Part shown: positions 37,558 to 46,508 of the stretch, piece by piece
How the letters are laid out: each line of letters opens with the position of its first letter
Position numbering within the stretch: the first letter of the stretch is position 1
NCBI GenBank assembly: GCA_945869845.1
Contig: CAMBRG010000001.1
Location: 36,478-100,477 of the forward strand
Source of the DNA: Opitutus sp. GAS368
Lineage (GTDB): Bacteria > Verrucomicrobiota > Verrucomicrobiia > Opitutales > Opitutaceae
DNA length: 64,000 nucleotides
Direction of reading: 5' to 3'
Translations under genes and position numbers: made by a program
The notes under the pieces: generated by a model
Databases searched by the model: none
Told to the model about the DNA's origin: nothing
Seen by the model: only the letters and a program-made list of their open reading frames with translations

Positions 37558-39120
37558 TCACGGAGCCACGAGGATCGGTGGCCAAGTACTGTTGATAAAC
37601 TCGGGGACTTGGCCGGACGGGGGGAAGGTGGTTTTCACGGCGGCCTGAAGTTGGGTCGAAAGCGCCGCGACGGTGACGGTGTGTGCGGGCAAGGTAGCGA
37701 GATTGGTGAGTTCGCGCGGATCGGATTCGTGGTCGTAGAGCTCGCGGCCCTGTTTGCCTTCGTCCCATTCCGTGTAGCGCCAGCGGGGCGTGCGCAGGCT
37801 GTAGCCGGAGAAACGGCCGCCACCGGAGTCCACCTTTGCGGCCGCTCCCTTGCCTTTAGCCTTACCGGCTCCGCCACCACCGCCGCGCATCATTTGGGTG
37901 AGCGCCCAGCCACGACCGGTGGCGGACGGATCGCGCAGGAGCGGCACGAGGCTTTGGCCTTGGAGGTTGGCGGGGGCGGTGATGCCGGCGAGTTCGGCGA
38001 GGGTGGGGAAGAGGTCGAGGTGGCTGACTGGGGACGCGGCGGCGGTTTTGGCTTTGGCCACGCCGGGCGCGACGATGAGGAGCGGGACGCGGGCGCTCTC
38101 CTCGAACAGGCTTTGTTTCTGCCAGAGGCCGTGCTCGCCGGTGAGGTAGCCGTGGTCGCTGGTGAAGACGATGATGGTGCTCTCGGCGAGGCCGAGGCGA
38201 TCGAGGGCATCAATGACGCGGCCGACTTGTGCGTCCATGAAGGTGATGCTCGCGTAGTAGGCTTGGAGGGCGTCGCGGCGCTGGTCATCGGTCATGTTAT
38301 CTTGCTCGCGTTTGTAGCTGGCGAGGCCGGCGGCGGGGATGTCGGCCTGATCGGCTTTGATGGCGGGGACGATGCGCATTTTCTCGCGCGGGTAGTAGCC
38401 GAAGTAGGGATCTTTTGGCGCGACGTAGGGCGTGTGCGGGCGGAAGAAACCGACGGCGAGAAAGAAAGGGCGTTGGTTGGGTTTGGCGCTGCGCTCGAGC
38501 ACCCACTCGGCGTCGGCGGCGAGCATCGCATCGGTGTGATGTTCGTCGCTTTTTGGCGAAGCATACCAACTGAGCGTGCCGCCGAATTGGCCGGGAGTGA
38601 GGGTGGTGATCTTCGGGTGTTCCTCGGTGCGCTCCACGCCGGCCGGGTTGAGTTGGAGCTCCCAAGAGGCGGGATCGTCATGGCCGGAGGTGCCGACGGA
38701 GTTGGGCACGTTGTAGTGGTAAAGTTTGCCGATGCGGCCGGCGAAGTAGCCCTGTTGGCGGAAGGCTTGGGGGAGGCTCAGCTGATTCGGGATGGTTTCG
38801 CGGAAGATCTGCGAATTGTTGTGGATGCCGGTGCTGTTGGCGTAGAGACCGGTGAGCATCGAATTGCGACTGGGGCCGCAGAGCGGATACGTGCAGTAGG
38901 CGCGGTCGAAGCGGACGCCACGGGCGGCGAGCTTGTCGATGTTCGGCGTGCGCGCGAGGGGATCGCCGTAGGCGCCGAGCATGGTGTTAAGGTCGTCGGC
39001 GATGAGGAAGAGGACGTTTTTCTTGGGCGCGGCGACGGCGGAGATCGGAAGAAGGAGAGAGAGGAAGAGAAGGAGGGAGAGAGAGAGGGGGAGACGGAGG
39101 GACGGAGAGAGAGGGATCAT
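37558..39120 (-). CDS. Sulfatase (S1 type) 17, iduronate-2-sulfatase-like
   Basis: KNVLFLIADDLNTMLGAYGDPLARTPNID; CGPSRNSMLTGLYANSTGIHNN; GKLYHY. Confidence 0.95.
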   Translation of the reverse strand: MIPLSPSLRLPLSLSLLLFLSLLLPISAVAAPKKNVLFLIADDLNTMLGAYGDPLARTPNIDKLAARGVRFDRAYCTYPLCGPSRNSMLTGLYANSTGIHNNSQIFRETIPNQLSLPQAFRQQGYFAGRIGKLYHYNVPNSVGTSGHDDPASWELQLNPAGVERTEEHPKITTLTPGQFGGTLSWYASPKSDEHHTDAMLAADAEWVLERSAKPNQRPFFLAVGFFRPHTPYVAPKDPYFGYYPREKMRIVPAIKADQADIPAAGLASYKREQDNMTDDQRRDALQAYYASITFMDAQVGRVIDALDRLGLAESTIIVFTSDHGYLTGEHGLWQKQSLFEESARVPLLIVAPGVAKAKTAAASPVSHLDLFPTLAELAGITAPANLQGQSLVPLLRDPSATGRGWALTQMMRGGGGGAGKAKGKGAAAKVDSGGGRFSGYSLRTPRWRYTEWDEGKQGRELYDHESDPRELTNLATLPAHTVTVAALSTQLQAAVKTTFPPSGQVPEFINSTWPPILVAP

Positions 39121-39151
39121 AGGGATGGGGGGATTGAGATTTTGCGGGGCG

Positions 39152-40663
39152 TTAGTCTTGGCTCTGTTTCTTTTTTCCCTGCTTGCCGGTTGATGATGCG
39201 GCGGGGGTGGCGGCGAGTTCGGAAGCGGTTTTCAACGTGGGCATGGCGGCGCCGATCTGGGTGCGCCACGCAGCGAGTTTGGCGCGCAGCTCCTGGACTT
39301 TAGCGGGGGCCTGGGCGGCGAGGTTGCGGCTCTCGCCGAGGTCGGCGCGGAGGTTGTACAGCTCGACGGTGCCGGTCTCGAAAAATTCGAGGAGCTTAAA
39401 ATCGCCGGCGTGAATCGCGCCGACGGGCGCGGTGCGCCAGCCGCGCGGGTGGACGTAGGATTCGAGGTAGCCGGGGAAATGCCAGTAGATCGCCTCGCGT
39501 GGGAGCGTGGCGGACGGGTTGCGCAGTACGGGGGCGAAGCTCACGCCGTCGAGGGTGTAGCCGGCGCGCGGAGTGCCGCCGGCGAGGTCCAGCAACGTCG
39601 GATACACGTCGACGTGGGCCACTGGGACTTCGCTCGTGCGGCCGGCCGGGACGACGCCGGGCCAGCGGACGATAAACGGGACGCGCGTGCCCCCTTCATA
39701 GAGGGTGCCCTTGCCGCCGCGGAGAGGGGAATTGTCGGTGAATCCTTTTTTCTCGGAAGGCGCTTCGGTGCTTTGGTAACCGCCGAGGCCGCCGTTGTCG
39801 GAGGAGAAAATGATGACGGTGTTGTCGGCGAGTTTGAGTTCTTCGAGGCGCGCCACGATGCGGCCGACGCTTTCGTCGACGCTTTGAATCATGGCGGCGT
39901 AGGTGGGATTCCAATGCGTGCCCTGGGGTCGCTTTTTTTCCCACGCGGCGATGTAGTCAGGCTTGGCCTGAATCGGCGTGTGCACGGCGAAATGCGGCAC
40001 GTAGAGGAAGAAGGGTTGGTCGCGGTGGCGACCGATGAAGTCCACGGCGCGGTCGGTGACGAAGTCGGCGAAATACTGGCCGGCCGGATAGGCGGCGGGC
40101 GGCGTGGTGGTGAAATCAAAATGTTTGCTGTCGGAAACGAGCGCTTCGTCGAAGCCGCGACGACTCGGATGGTAGTCGCCGGCGTTACCGAGGTGCCATT
40201 TGCCGAACATGCCCGTGGCATAGCCGGCGGCTTTGAGTGCTTGGGGCAAAATGAATTTGTCGAGCGGGAGCTGATTGACGTTGGCCGGCACCTTCATGCG
40301 GCGGTCGGCGGGCTCGCCGCGTTCGAGCGTGTTGACCGTGTAGATGCCGGTGCGGGGGGCATACTGACCGCTCATCAACGCGGCGCGGGTGGGGGCGCAG
40401 TTCTGTGAGTTGTAATAGCGCAGCATGCGCACGCCCTGGGCGGCGAGCCGGTCGAGGTGGGGCGTCGCGTAGTAGCTGGAGCCTTGGCAGGCGAGGTCGG
40501 TCCAGCCGAGGTCGTCGGCGAGGATGTAGACGATGTTGGGCTTGGTGGGCGGAGGCGGGGCGGCGCGGGCGGCGGCCGAGATCAGAAGAGTGAGAGACAG
40601 AGCGAGGGAGAGAGGGAGGAAACGGGAGAGGGGGAGTGGGGGAGAGGGAGAGAAGGGGATCAT
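39152..40663 (-). CDS. Sulfatase (S1 type) 18
   Basis: KPNIVYILADDLGWTDLACQGSSYYATPHLD; CAPTRAALMSGQYAPRTGIYTV; GKWHLGN; start MIPFSPSPPLPL (ORF to 40867); tail GKKKQSQD. Confidence 0.95.
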   Translation of the reverse strand: MIPFSPSPPLPLSRFLPLSLALSLTLLISAAARAAPPPPTKPNIVYILADDLGWTDLACQGSSYYATPHLDRLAAQGVRMLRYYNSQNCAPTRAALMSGQYAPRTGIYTVNTLERGEPADRRMKVPANVNQLPLDKFILPQALKAAGYATGMFGKWHLGNAGDYHPSRRGFDEALVSDSKHFDFTTTPPAAYPAGQYFADFVTDRAVDFIGRHRDQPFFLYVPHFAVHTPIQAKPDYIAAWEKKRPQGTHWNPTYAAMIQSVDESVGRIVARLEELKLADNTVIIFSSDNGGLGGYQSTEAPSEKKGFTDNSPLRGGKGTLYEGGTRVPFIVRWPGVVPAGRTSEVPVAHVDVYPTLLDLAGGTPRAGYTLDGVSFAPVLRNPSATLPREAIYWHFPGYLESYVHPRGWRTAPVGAIHAGDFKLLEFFETGTVELYNLRADLGESRNLAAQAPAKVQELRAKLAAWRTQIGAAMPTLKTASELAATPAASSTGKQGKKKQSQD

Positions 40664-42180
40664 GGTTGGGGGACCGTAGATGATTTCTTCTTGGCAGAGG
40701 ATTTTTGGGCGGGGAGCTCGGGGCGTTGAGCGAGTTGGGCCAGGAGGTCGCGGATGACTTCGGGGTGGGCGGAGGCGACGTTGCGGGTCTCGAGCGGGTC
40801 GTTCGCGTAATCGAAGAGCTCGAACTGCGGGGAGCCGTCGGCGGCGCGGGCGGCGATGAGACGCCAACGCTCGGTGCGAATCGTGCGTTGGCCGTCGGTC
40901 CAGAAACCGCGGGCGGGTTTCGCGGCGGGGGTGGCGGGACGGTCGAGTTGGGGGCGGAGGCTGCGGCCGTCGAGGGTGGCGGGCGCGCTCAGGCCGCAGA
41001 GATCGGCGAGCGTGGGGAAGATGTCGATGGTCTCGACGAGGGCGGCACTGGTCACGCCGGGTTGGGCGAGGCCGGGAGCGCGAATCATGAGCGGGGAACG
41101 CAAAGAGTGCTCGTAGAGGCAGTGTTTGCCCCAGATGCCGTGTTCGCCGAGGAGGAGACCATGGTCGCTCCAGACGACGACGATGGTGTTGCCTGCGGGA
41201 TCGAGGGTTTTTAAAGCGTCAAGCACGCGGCCGATCTGGGCATCGACGTAGCTGGCGGCGGCGGCGTAGGCCCGGCGAACCTCGCGGGTGTAGGCCGGAT
41301 CGGTGTCGGGGTCGCGGCCGGCGTGGCCGTAGTTTTTTCGGAATTCGTTGCTAGCATGCCACGTCGAAGGCCAGGCGGGTTTGGCGGCGGCGGCGGGCTC
41401 GAGGGCGGAAATTTTCTCGGGATCGTGCAGGTCGAAATATCGTTTCGGCGCGGCGAATGGGAGATGCGGCTTAAAGAAGCCGACGGCAAAAAACCACGGC
41501 TCGGACGAAGCGGAGAGGTCGCGGAGATTTTTAACGGCCTCGTCTGCAATCCAGGCGTCGGGGTAGGCGGAGTCGGGGCCAGCGTGGGCCTCAAGGGGCG
41601 GGGTTTTTCCGGGGGTGCGGGCGACGCCGTTGGCGTAACCGTGCATGATGTTCTCGGCTTCGTTCCACGGGGTTTGAGGAATCCATGAACGCGTCCAAGC
41701 GCCGGGGAGTTCCTCGGGACCGTCGTGCCAGAGCTGGCCGGTGCGGCCGCCGGGGTGGTGGGTGATTTTGCCGAGCGCGTAGGTGCGGTAGCCGTTGCGA
41801 AGAAACCAGGCGGGAAGATTCGCATCGCCCCACGTGGAGTGGGTGGTGGCGATGCCACCGTTGCCGACGTGGGCGGCCTCGGAAGGATAGCGACCCCGGA
41901 GCAGGGCAGTGCGCGAGGCGCCGCAGGTGGGGACCTGGACGTAGTGGTGCGAAAAAATGCGAGCGGTGGCGGCGAAGGCGTCGAGTTGCGGGGTGCGGGC
42001 GTGGGCAGCGCCGAGAGCGCCGAGGTCGTTGCGCAGGTCGTCGACGGCGATGAAGAGGACGTTGGGGCGTTTGGGCGCGGCGGGCGAGGTGGCGGCGGAG
42101 GCGGAGAGCGGGAGAAGGAGAGAAAGAGAGAAGGAGAGAAGAAGGGAGGGAGAGAAGTAGAGAGAGCGCGAGACGGTCAT
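40660..42180 (-). CDS. Sulfatase (S1 type) 19, iduronate-2-sulfatase-like
   Basis: RPNVLFIAVDDLRNDLGALGAAHARTPQLD; CGASRTALLRGRYPSE; GKITHHPGG. Confidence 0.95.
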   Translation of the reverse strand: MTVSRSLYFSPSLLLSFSLSLLLPLSASAATSPAAPKRPNVLFIAVDDLRNDLGALGAAHARTPQLDAFAATARIFSHHYVQVPTCGASRTALLRGRYPSEAAHVGNGGIATTHSTWGDANLPAWFLRNGYRTYALGKITHHPGGRTGQLWHDGPEELPGAWTRSWIPQTPWNEAENIMHGYANGVARTPGKTPPLEAHAGPDSAYPDAWIADEAVKNLRDLSASSEPWFFAVGFFKPHLPFAAPKRYFDLHDPEKISALEPAAAAKPAWPSTWHASNEFRKNYGHAGRDPDTDPAYTREVRRAYAAAASYVDAQIGRVLDALKTLDPAGNTIVVVWSDHGLLLGEHGIWGKHCLYEHSLRSPLMIRAPGLAQPGVTSAALVETIDIFPTLADLCGLSAPATLDGRSLRPQLDRPATPAAKPARGFWTDGQRTIRTERWRLIAARAADGSPQFELFDYANDPLETRNVASAHPEVIRDLLAQLAQRPELPAQKSSAKKKSSTVPQP

Positions 42181-44090
42181 GGGGTGGCGGATTTTTTCTT
42201 ATTCTTGGTTTTGGCGGCGGCGGTGTCGCCGGTGAGGTTCACGATGAGGCGCGGGACGTAGGAGGCGAAACGAGGATCGGGCGAGCCGGCTCCGCCGTTG
42301 AGTCCGCGCACCAGGGGGAGCAGCGGAGCGGCTTTGGGGCCGAGGGCTTCGATCGCGCTGAGTGCGGCCATGGCGGTGAAGACACCGTTTTTATCGGGCG
42401 CGGCGAGTTCGCTGAGGACGGTGAGGACCGGCGCAAGTTCGGCGGCCGGGCCGTAGGTGCCGAGCGCTTCGGCGGCGACGATGCGGACGAGCGGCGACGA
42501 GTCGCTGAGGGCGCGGCGGAGTAGTGGAAGATCGCCCGCGACGGCGGAAGTGCCGCGCATGAGCAAGCCGATCACGCCCCAATAGCGCGCGGCGGCATCG
42601 GGATCGGTGGCGAGGGTGCGCAACTGCGGGAGGACGGCGGGATCGAGGCCGGAGGCGAGATCGGCGGCGGCGTAGAGGCGCGCGAACGGGTATTTCTTTT
42701 CATCGCGCGCGAGGTCGTAAGGCGCGAGCCCGGCGGCGCGGGCGTGCATCTCGCCCTCGGGGAGAAAGCCGAGGTCGCGCACGCGGGTGAGGTGGGCGCG
42801 TTGGGCGGCGCGGAGTTTTTCAAGGACCGCGCGGTGGGCGGGCGAGGCGACGAGGTTGACGACCTCGTCGCGGTCGGTCGCGAGATCGTAAAGCTCCTCG
42901 GGCGCCTTGGGTGTGCGCCAGAAGACGGACTGCGCGTCGTTGGTTTTGCCGGCGTCGAAGGCGGCGCGCCACACGCGGGTCGTGGGCGTCTCGAATTGAT
43001 ACGCGACTCGTTGGGCCGGCGAGACGTGGGGGAAGAAATTCCGCAGGTAAACGTAGCGGCCGTCGGTGACGGAGCGGACAAAATCCTGGCGTTCATCCAT
43101 GCGGCCGCGGGCGCCGTAAAGGTAGGGCTGGGGCTCGGTCTGAAACGGGCCGGCGAAAGCGTGGCCCTGCATCGCGGCGGGCGGCTTGATCCCCGCGAGA
43201 CTCAGCACGGTGGGCGCGAGATCGACGAAGCTGACGAGGCGGTCGGACTTGCCGCCGGGTTGATATTCTTTCGGGGCGAGGTGCCGCCACTTTTGCGGGA
43301 AGTAGACGACCATGGGGACGTGCAGGCCGGAGTTGGAGGGCCAACGCTTGCTGCGGGGCATGCCGCTGCCGTGGTCGCCGTAGTAAAAGACGATCGTGTC
43401 CTCGGCGAGGCCGGCGGCGGCGAGTTCTTTGAGGCGGGCTCCGGCGTCGGCGTCGGCGGCGGAGACCTTGTCGTAGTATTGCGCCCAATCTTGGCGAACC
43501 TCGGGTAGATCGGGATGGTAGGCGGGGATCCGCATCTTCGCCGGATCGGCGATGGCGTTGTGGGGACGGGTGCGAATCTGGCTCTCGTGGCTTTTTTCGG
43601 AATTGAACACGGCGAAGAACGGCTGGCCGGCGGCGCGATCTTTCCAGTGCGCTTGTTTGGAGGAAACGTGCCACGTCTGCGCGGACTTGGGGACGTTGTA
43701 ATCCTCCTTGGCGTTGTTGGTGGTGTAGTAGCCGGCCTCGCGAAGGTGGTCCGGGTAAAGCTTTGCGCCGTTGGCGAGCGGCACCATGGAGCGCATGTGA
43801 ATCGCACCGGAACTCTCGCCATAGAAGCCGGTGGCGATGGTGGTGCGGGCGGGAGCGCACACGGGGTGGTTGGACCAAGCTTTTTTGAAGATCATGCCCT
43901 GCGCGGCGAGGGCATCGATGTTGGGCGTGCGGGCGTTGGCGTCGCCGTAGCAACCCATCTCGGGCCCGTGTTCTTCGCTCGTGAGCCAGAGAATATTGGG
44001 GCGGGCGGCGGCCGAGGCGGAGAGGGAAATCAGGAGTGAAAGTGAGAGCGCGAGCAGGCGAGCCGGGGCGGAAAATAGGAGGGAGGGCAT
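42177..44090 (-). CDS. Sulfatase (S1 type) 20, heparan N-sulfatase-like, with C-terminal HEAT-like repeats
   Basis: RPNILWLTSEEHGPEMGCYGDANARTPNID; CAPARTTIATG; YYGDHGSGMPRSKRWPSNSGLHVPM; C-term LPQLRTLATDPDAAARYWGVIGLLMRG..LVRIVAAEALGTYG; start MPSLLFSAPA (ORF to 44468). Confidence 0.93.
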   Translation of the reverse strand: MPSLLFSAPARLLALSLSLLISLSASAAARPNILWLTSEEHGPEMGCYGDANARTPNIDALAAQGMIFKKAWSNHPVCAPARTTIATGFYGESSGAIHMRSMVPLANGAKLYPDHLREAGYYTTNNAKEDYNVPKSAQTWHVSSKQAHWKDRAAGQPFFAVFNSEKSHESQIRTRPHNAIADPAKMRIPAYHPDLPEVRQDWAQYYDKVSAADADAGARLKELAAAGLAEDTIVFYYGDHGSGMPRSKRWPSNSGLHVPMVVYFPQKWRHLAPKEYQPGGKSDRLVSFVDLAPTVLSLAGIKPPAAMQGHAFAGPFQTEPQPYLYGARGRMDERQDFVRSVTDGRYVYLRNFFPHVSPAQRVAYQFETPTTRVWRAAFDAGKTNDAQSVFWRTPKAPEELYDLATDRDEVVNLVASPAHRAVLEKLRAAQRAHLTRVRDLGFLPEGEMHARAAGLAPYDLARDEKKYPFARLYAAADLASGLDPAVLPQLRTLATDPDAAARYWGVIGLLMRGTSAVAGDLPLLRRALSDSSPLVRIVAAEALGTYGPAAELAPVLTVLSELAAPDKNGVFTAMAALSAIEALGPKAAPLLPLVRGLNGGAGSPDPRFASYVPRLIVNLTGDTAAAKTKNKKKSATP

Positions 44091-44484
44091 GGGTGGGGCG
44101 AGACGGGCGGGGTGGGTGGAGGTTGCAACAAAGTGGACGCAGAGCGACTTGCCGGGAGATTTCGGGTCGGTCAAGCGGGACGGTTGGGCAGGCGGGGTTT
44201 GCGCACGTCGGGCGTGGAGTTGGCGGACGTCGAGGTTGGGTGCCGCCGAGGGCAACAGAGTCGGATGGAGGTGGCCGGAGACTTTGGCAAAGTGGCGCGT
44301 GGCGAAGACGGGGTTGTCACTGACGAGCCCTTGGCCGGCGATGGGAAAGGCGCCGAGGCCGTGCGCCAAAGGCAGGCCGCTGCGTAAACGTGAATCGAGA
44401 GGCGGGGGTCGAGCTGCTTGAGCATCGCGCCGACCTAAAAATCGACAGCCATGGGTGTCATCGCTCAAAAACCGAACCGCAGGG

Positions 44485-44510
44485 GAGACGTTCCTGAATC
44501 GAAACGTCTC
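44485..44510. promoter_or_regulatory. Inverted repeat gagacgtt-N10-aacgtctc in a long intergenic gap; operator or attenuator candidate
   Basis: Perfect 8-bp arms in the ~480-bp gap between sulfatases 21 and 20. Confidence 0.3.
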
Positions 44511-44570
44511 ACTGCCGAAAAAGCGGCGGATTGGTTTTAATTGGCGGACGTCCCCGTTCCGAGGCAGGCC

Positions 44571-46463
44571 TCAGGGAAGTTTCGTGACGACCGTGTAGTA
44601 GGCGCCGACTTCGTGGCCGTCGGCGGTCTGGAAGACCGGGGCGAGTTGGTGGGAACCGGCGGTGAGCGTGGTCGTGAAGGCGATGGCAGTGTCGGTGCGG
44701 CGCACGGGCGACGAAGCGAGGTCGCGTCCGCCGAGGCGCAGCGTCGCGGTGGTGGCGGGGATCGCGATGCCGGGGCGGGCGCGGAAGGCGACGCTGGCGC
44801 CGGGGACTTTTTCACCCGGGGGCAACGCGGCGGTGATCGGGTGGTTCGCCTCGACGGGCCAGCGGCGCACGCTGATTTCGTAGCGGCCGGCGGTGACGAC
44901 TTTCACGGCCCAGTGGCCGGCGTGCCGGGATTTTTCGGCGGTTGCGGCGGGCGTGGCGGACGACGCGGCGGCTTTCGCGTTTTTGCCTTGGCCGGCGTTG
45001 GTGCGCGCGGGAGCGAAACCATCGGCGACGCGGATGTGCTGCTGGTTCCACGGCGGGAGCGCTTCCTGAATCCAGTCGTGGCCGGTGAGACTCACGACGG
45101 GATGCTCGGGATGACCGAGGTAAATCTCGGTGGTCTGCGCGAAGGTCGGCTCCAGCTCGGCCCACCACGCTTCGTAGAACGCACGCATTTTAGCGGCGCG
45201 CGCGGATTGTTCGGCGAAGACGTTCCGCTGCTGGCCGGGATCGGTTTTGATATCGTAAAGTTCCTGGCCGTTGATGAGCCGCCACGGGCCGGACATGACG
45301 GCGGACTGTTTCCACTTCACCGGATCGCGCTCGCGCTGGGAATCAGTGACGAGCATGCGCTCGTGCGGCCACGCGGTGGTGTCCGCGACGGGATCGAGGA
45401 GCGGACGAATGGAACGGCCGTCGAACTTGAGGCCGGCGGGAGTGGGTGCGCCGGTGACGTCGAGGAGCGTGGGCACGATGTCGACGGCGTGGCTGAGAGT
45501 GTCGTTGACGTGCGGTTTCGTCCAACCGGCGGCGGGCCAGTGGGCGAGGAGCGGCACGCGGTGGCCGCCCTCGTATTCGCTGCCTTTTTTGCCGCGCATA
45601 CCGGCGTTGAAGATTTTTTCGCCGGTGGCGGTGCCGTTGTCGGTAGTGAAAATGAAGAGCGTGTTGTCGGCGATACCGAGCTCACGCAGGAGCGCGCGGG
45701 TGGTGCCGACGTTGTCGTCGATGTTGGTGATCATGCCGAAGAACGCGGCGAGTTCGGGGGTCTGCTGCGGATAGAGGTCGAGATAGTTTTGCGGAGCGTG
45801 AAACGGACTGTGCGGGGCGTTGAGCGAGATGTAGGCGAGGAAGGGTTTTTTGGCGGCGGCTTGCTCGCGGATGAAGCGGTGGGCCTCGGCAAAAAAAACG
45901 TCGGTGCAAAAACCCTTGGCGGCGACGACGCGGCCGCTGTGAAAATAACTGCCGTCGAAGTAGGAGTTATCCCAGAGATCGGGCGTCTGGCCAACTCCGC
46001 CGCCGCCGTGATAATAGACCTCGGTGAATCCGCGGTCCTGCGGACGGTAGGGGTAGTTGTCGCCGAGGTGCCACTTGCCGAACAGGCCGGTGGCGTAGCC
46101 GTGGGCTTTGAGCAACTGGCCGACGGTGAGCTCGTTTTCGCGCAGCATGGAGCGGCCGTTGACGGTGTGCCACACGCCGGTGCGGTTGGTCCAGTGGCCG
46201 GTGAGCAGCGCGGAGCGCGTGGGCGAGCAGGTGGGCGCGACGTGGTAGTCTTTGAGTTGCGAAGACTCGGTGGCGAGCCGGTCAAGGTGAGGCGTCTTGA
46301 CGATGGGATTGCCCGTGAAGCCGAGATCGCCGTAGCCCTGATCGTCTGTGATGACGAAGACGATGTTGGGCTTTGTCGTAGGCGCGGCTGCCGCCGCGAC
46401 GGCCGCGGAGAGGGAGAGCAGGAGGCAAAGAGAGACGGCGAAAAGGGAGCGGAGTTGGGGCAT
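44571..46463 (-). CDS. Sulfatase (S1 type) 21 with C-terminal accessory domain
   Basis: KPNIVFVITDDQGYGDLGFTGNPIVKTPHLD; CSPTRSALLTG; GKWHLGD; C-term RHAGHWAVKVVTAGRYEISVRRW. Confidence 0.95.
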   Translation of the reverse strand: MPQLRSLFAVSLCLLLSLSAAVAAAAAPTTKPNIVFVITDDQGYGDLGFTGNPIVKTPHLDRLATESSQLKDYHVAPTCSPTRSALLTGHWTNRTGVWHTVNGRSMLRENELTVGQLLKAHGYATGLFGKWHLGDNYPYRPQDRGFTEVYYHGGGGVGQTPDLWDNSYFDGSYFHSGRVVAAKGFCTDVFFAEAHRFIREQAAAKKPFLAYISLNAPHSPFHAPQNYLDLYPQQTPELAAFFGMITNIDDNVGTTRALLRELGIADNTLFIFTTDNGTATGEKIFNAGMRGKKGSEYEGGHRVPLLAHWPAAGWTKPHVNDTLSHAVDIVPTLLDVTGAPTPAGLKFDGRSIRPLLDPVADTTAWPHERMLVTDSQRERDPVKWKQSAVMSGPWRLINGQELYDIKTDPGQQRNVFAEQSARAAKMRAFYEAWWAELEPTFAQTTEIYLGHPEHPVVSLTGHDWIQEALPPWNQQHIRVADGFAPARTNAGQGKNAKAAASSATPAATAEKSRHAGHWAVKVVTAGRYEISVRRWPVEANHPITAALPPGEKVPGASVAFRARPGIAIPATTATLRLGGRDLASSPVRRTDTAIAFTTTLTAGSHQLAPVFQTADGHEVGAYYTVVTKLP

Positions 46464-46508
46464 GGGGAAAACGGGAGTAACGGGTGGGCGCGCTCGCGGC
46501 TGGGGGGG

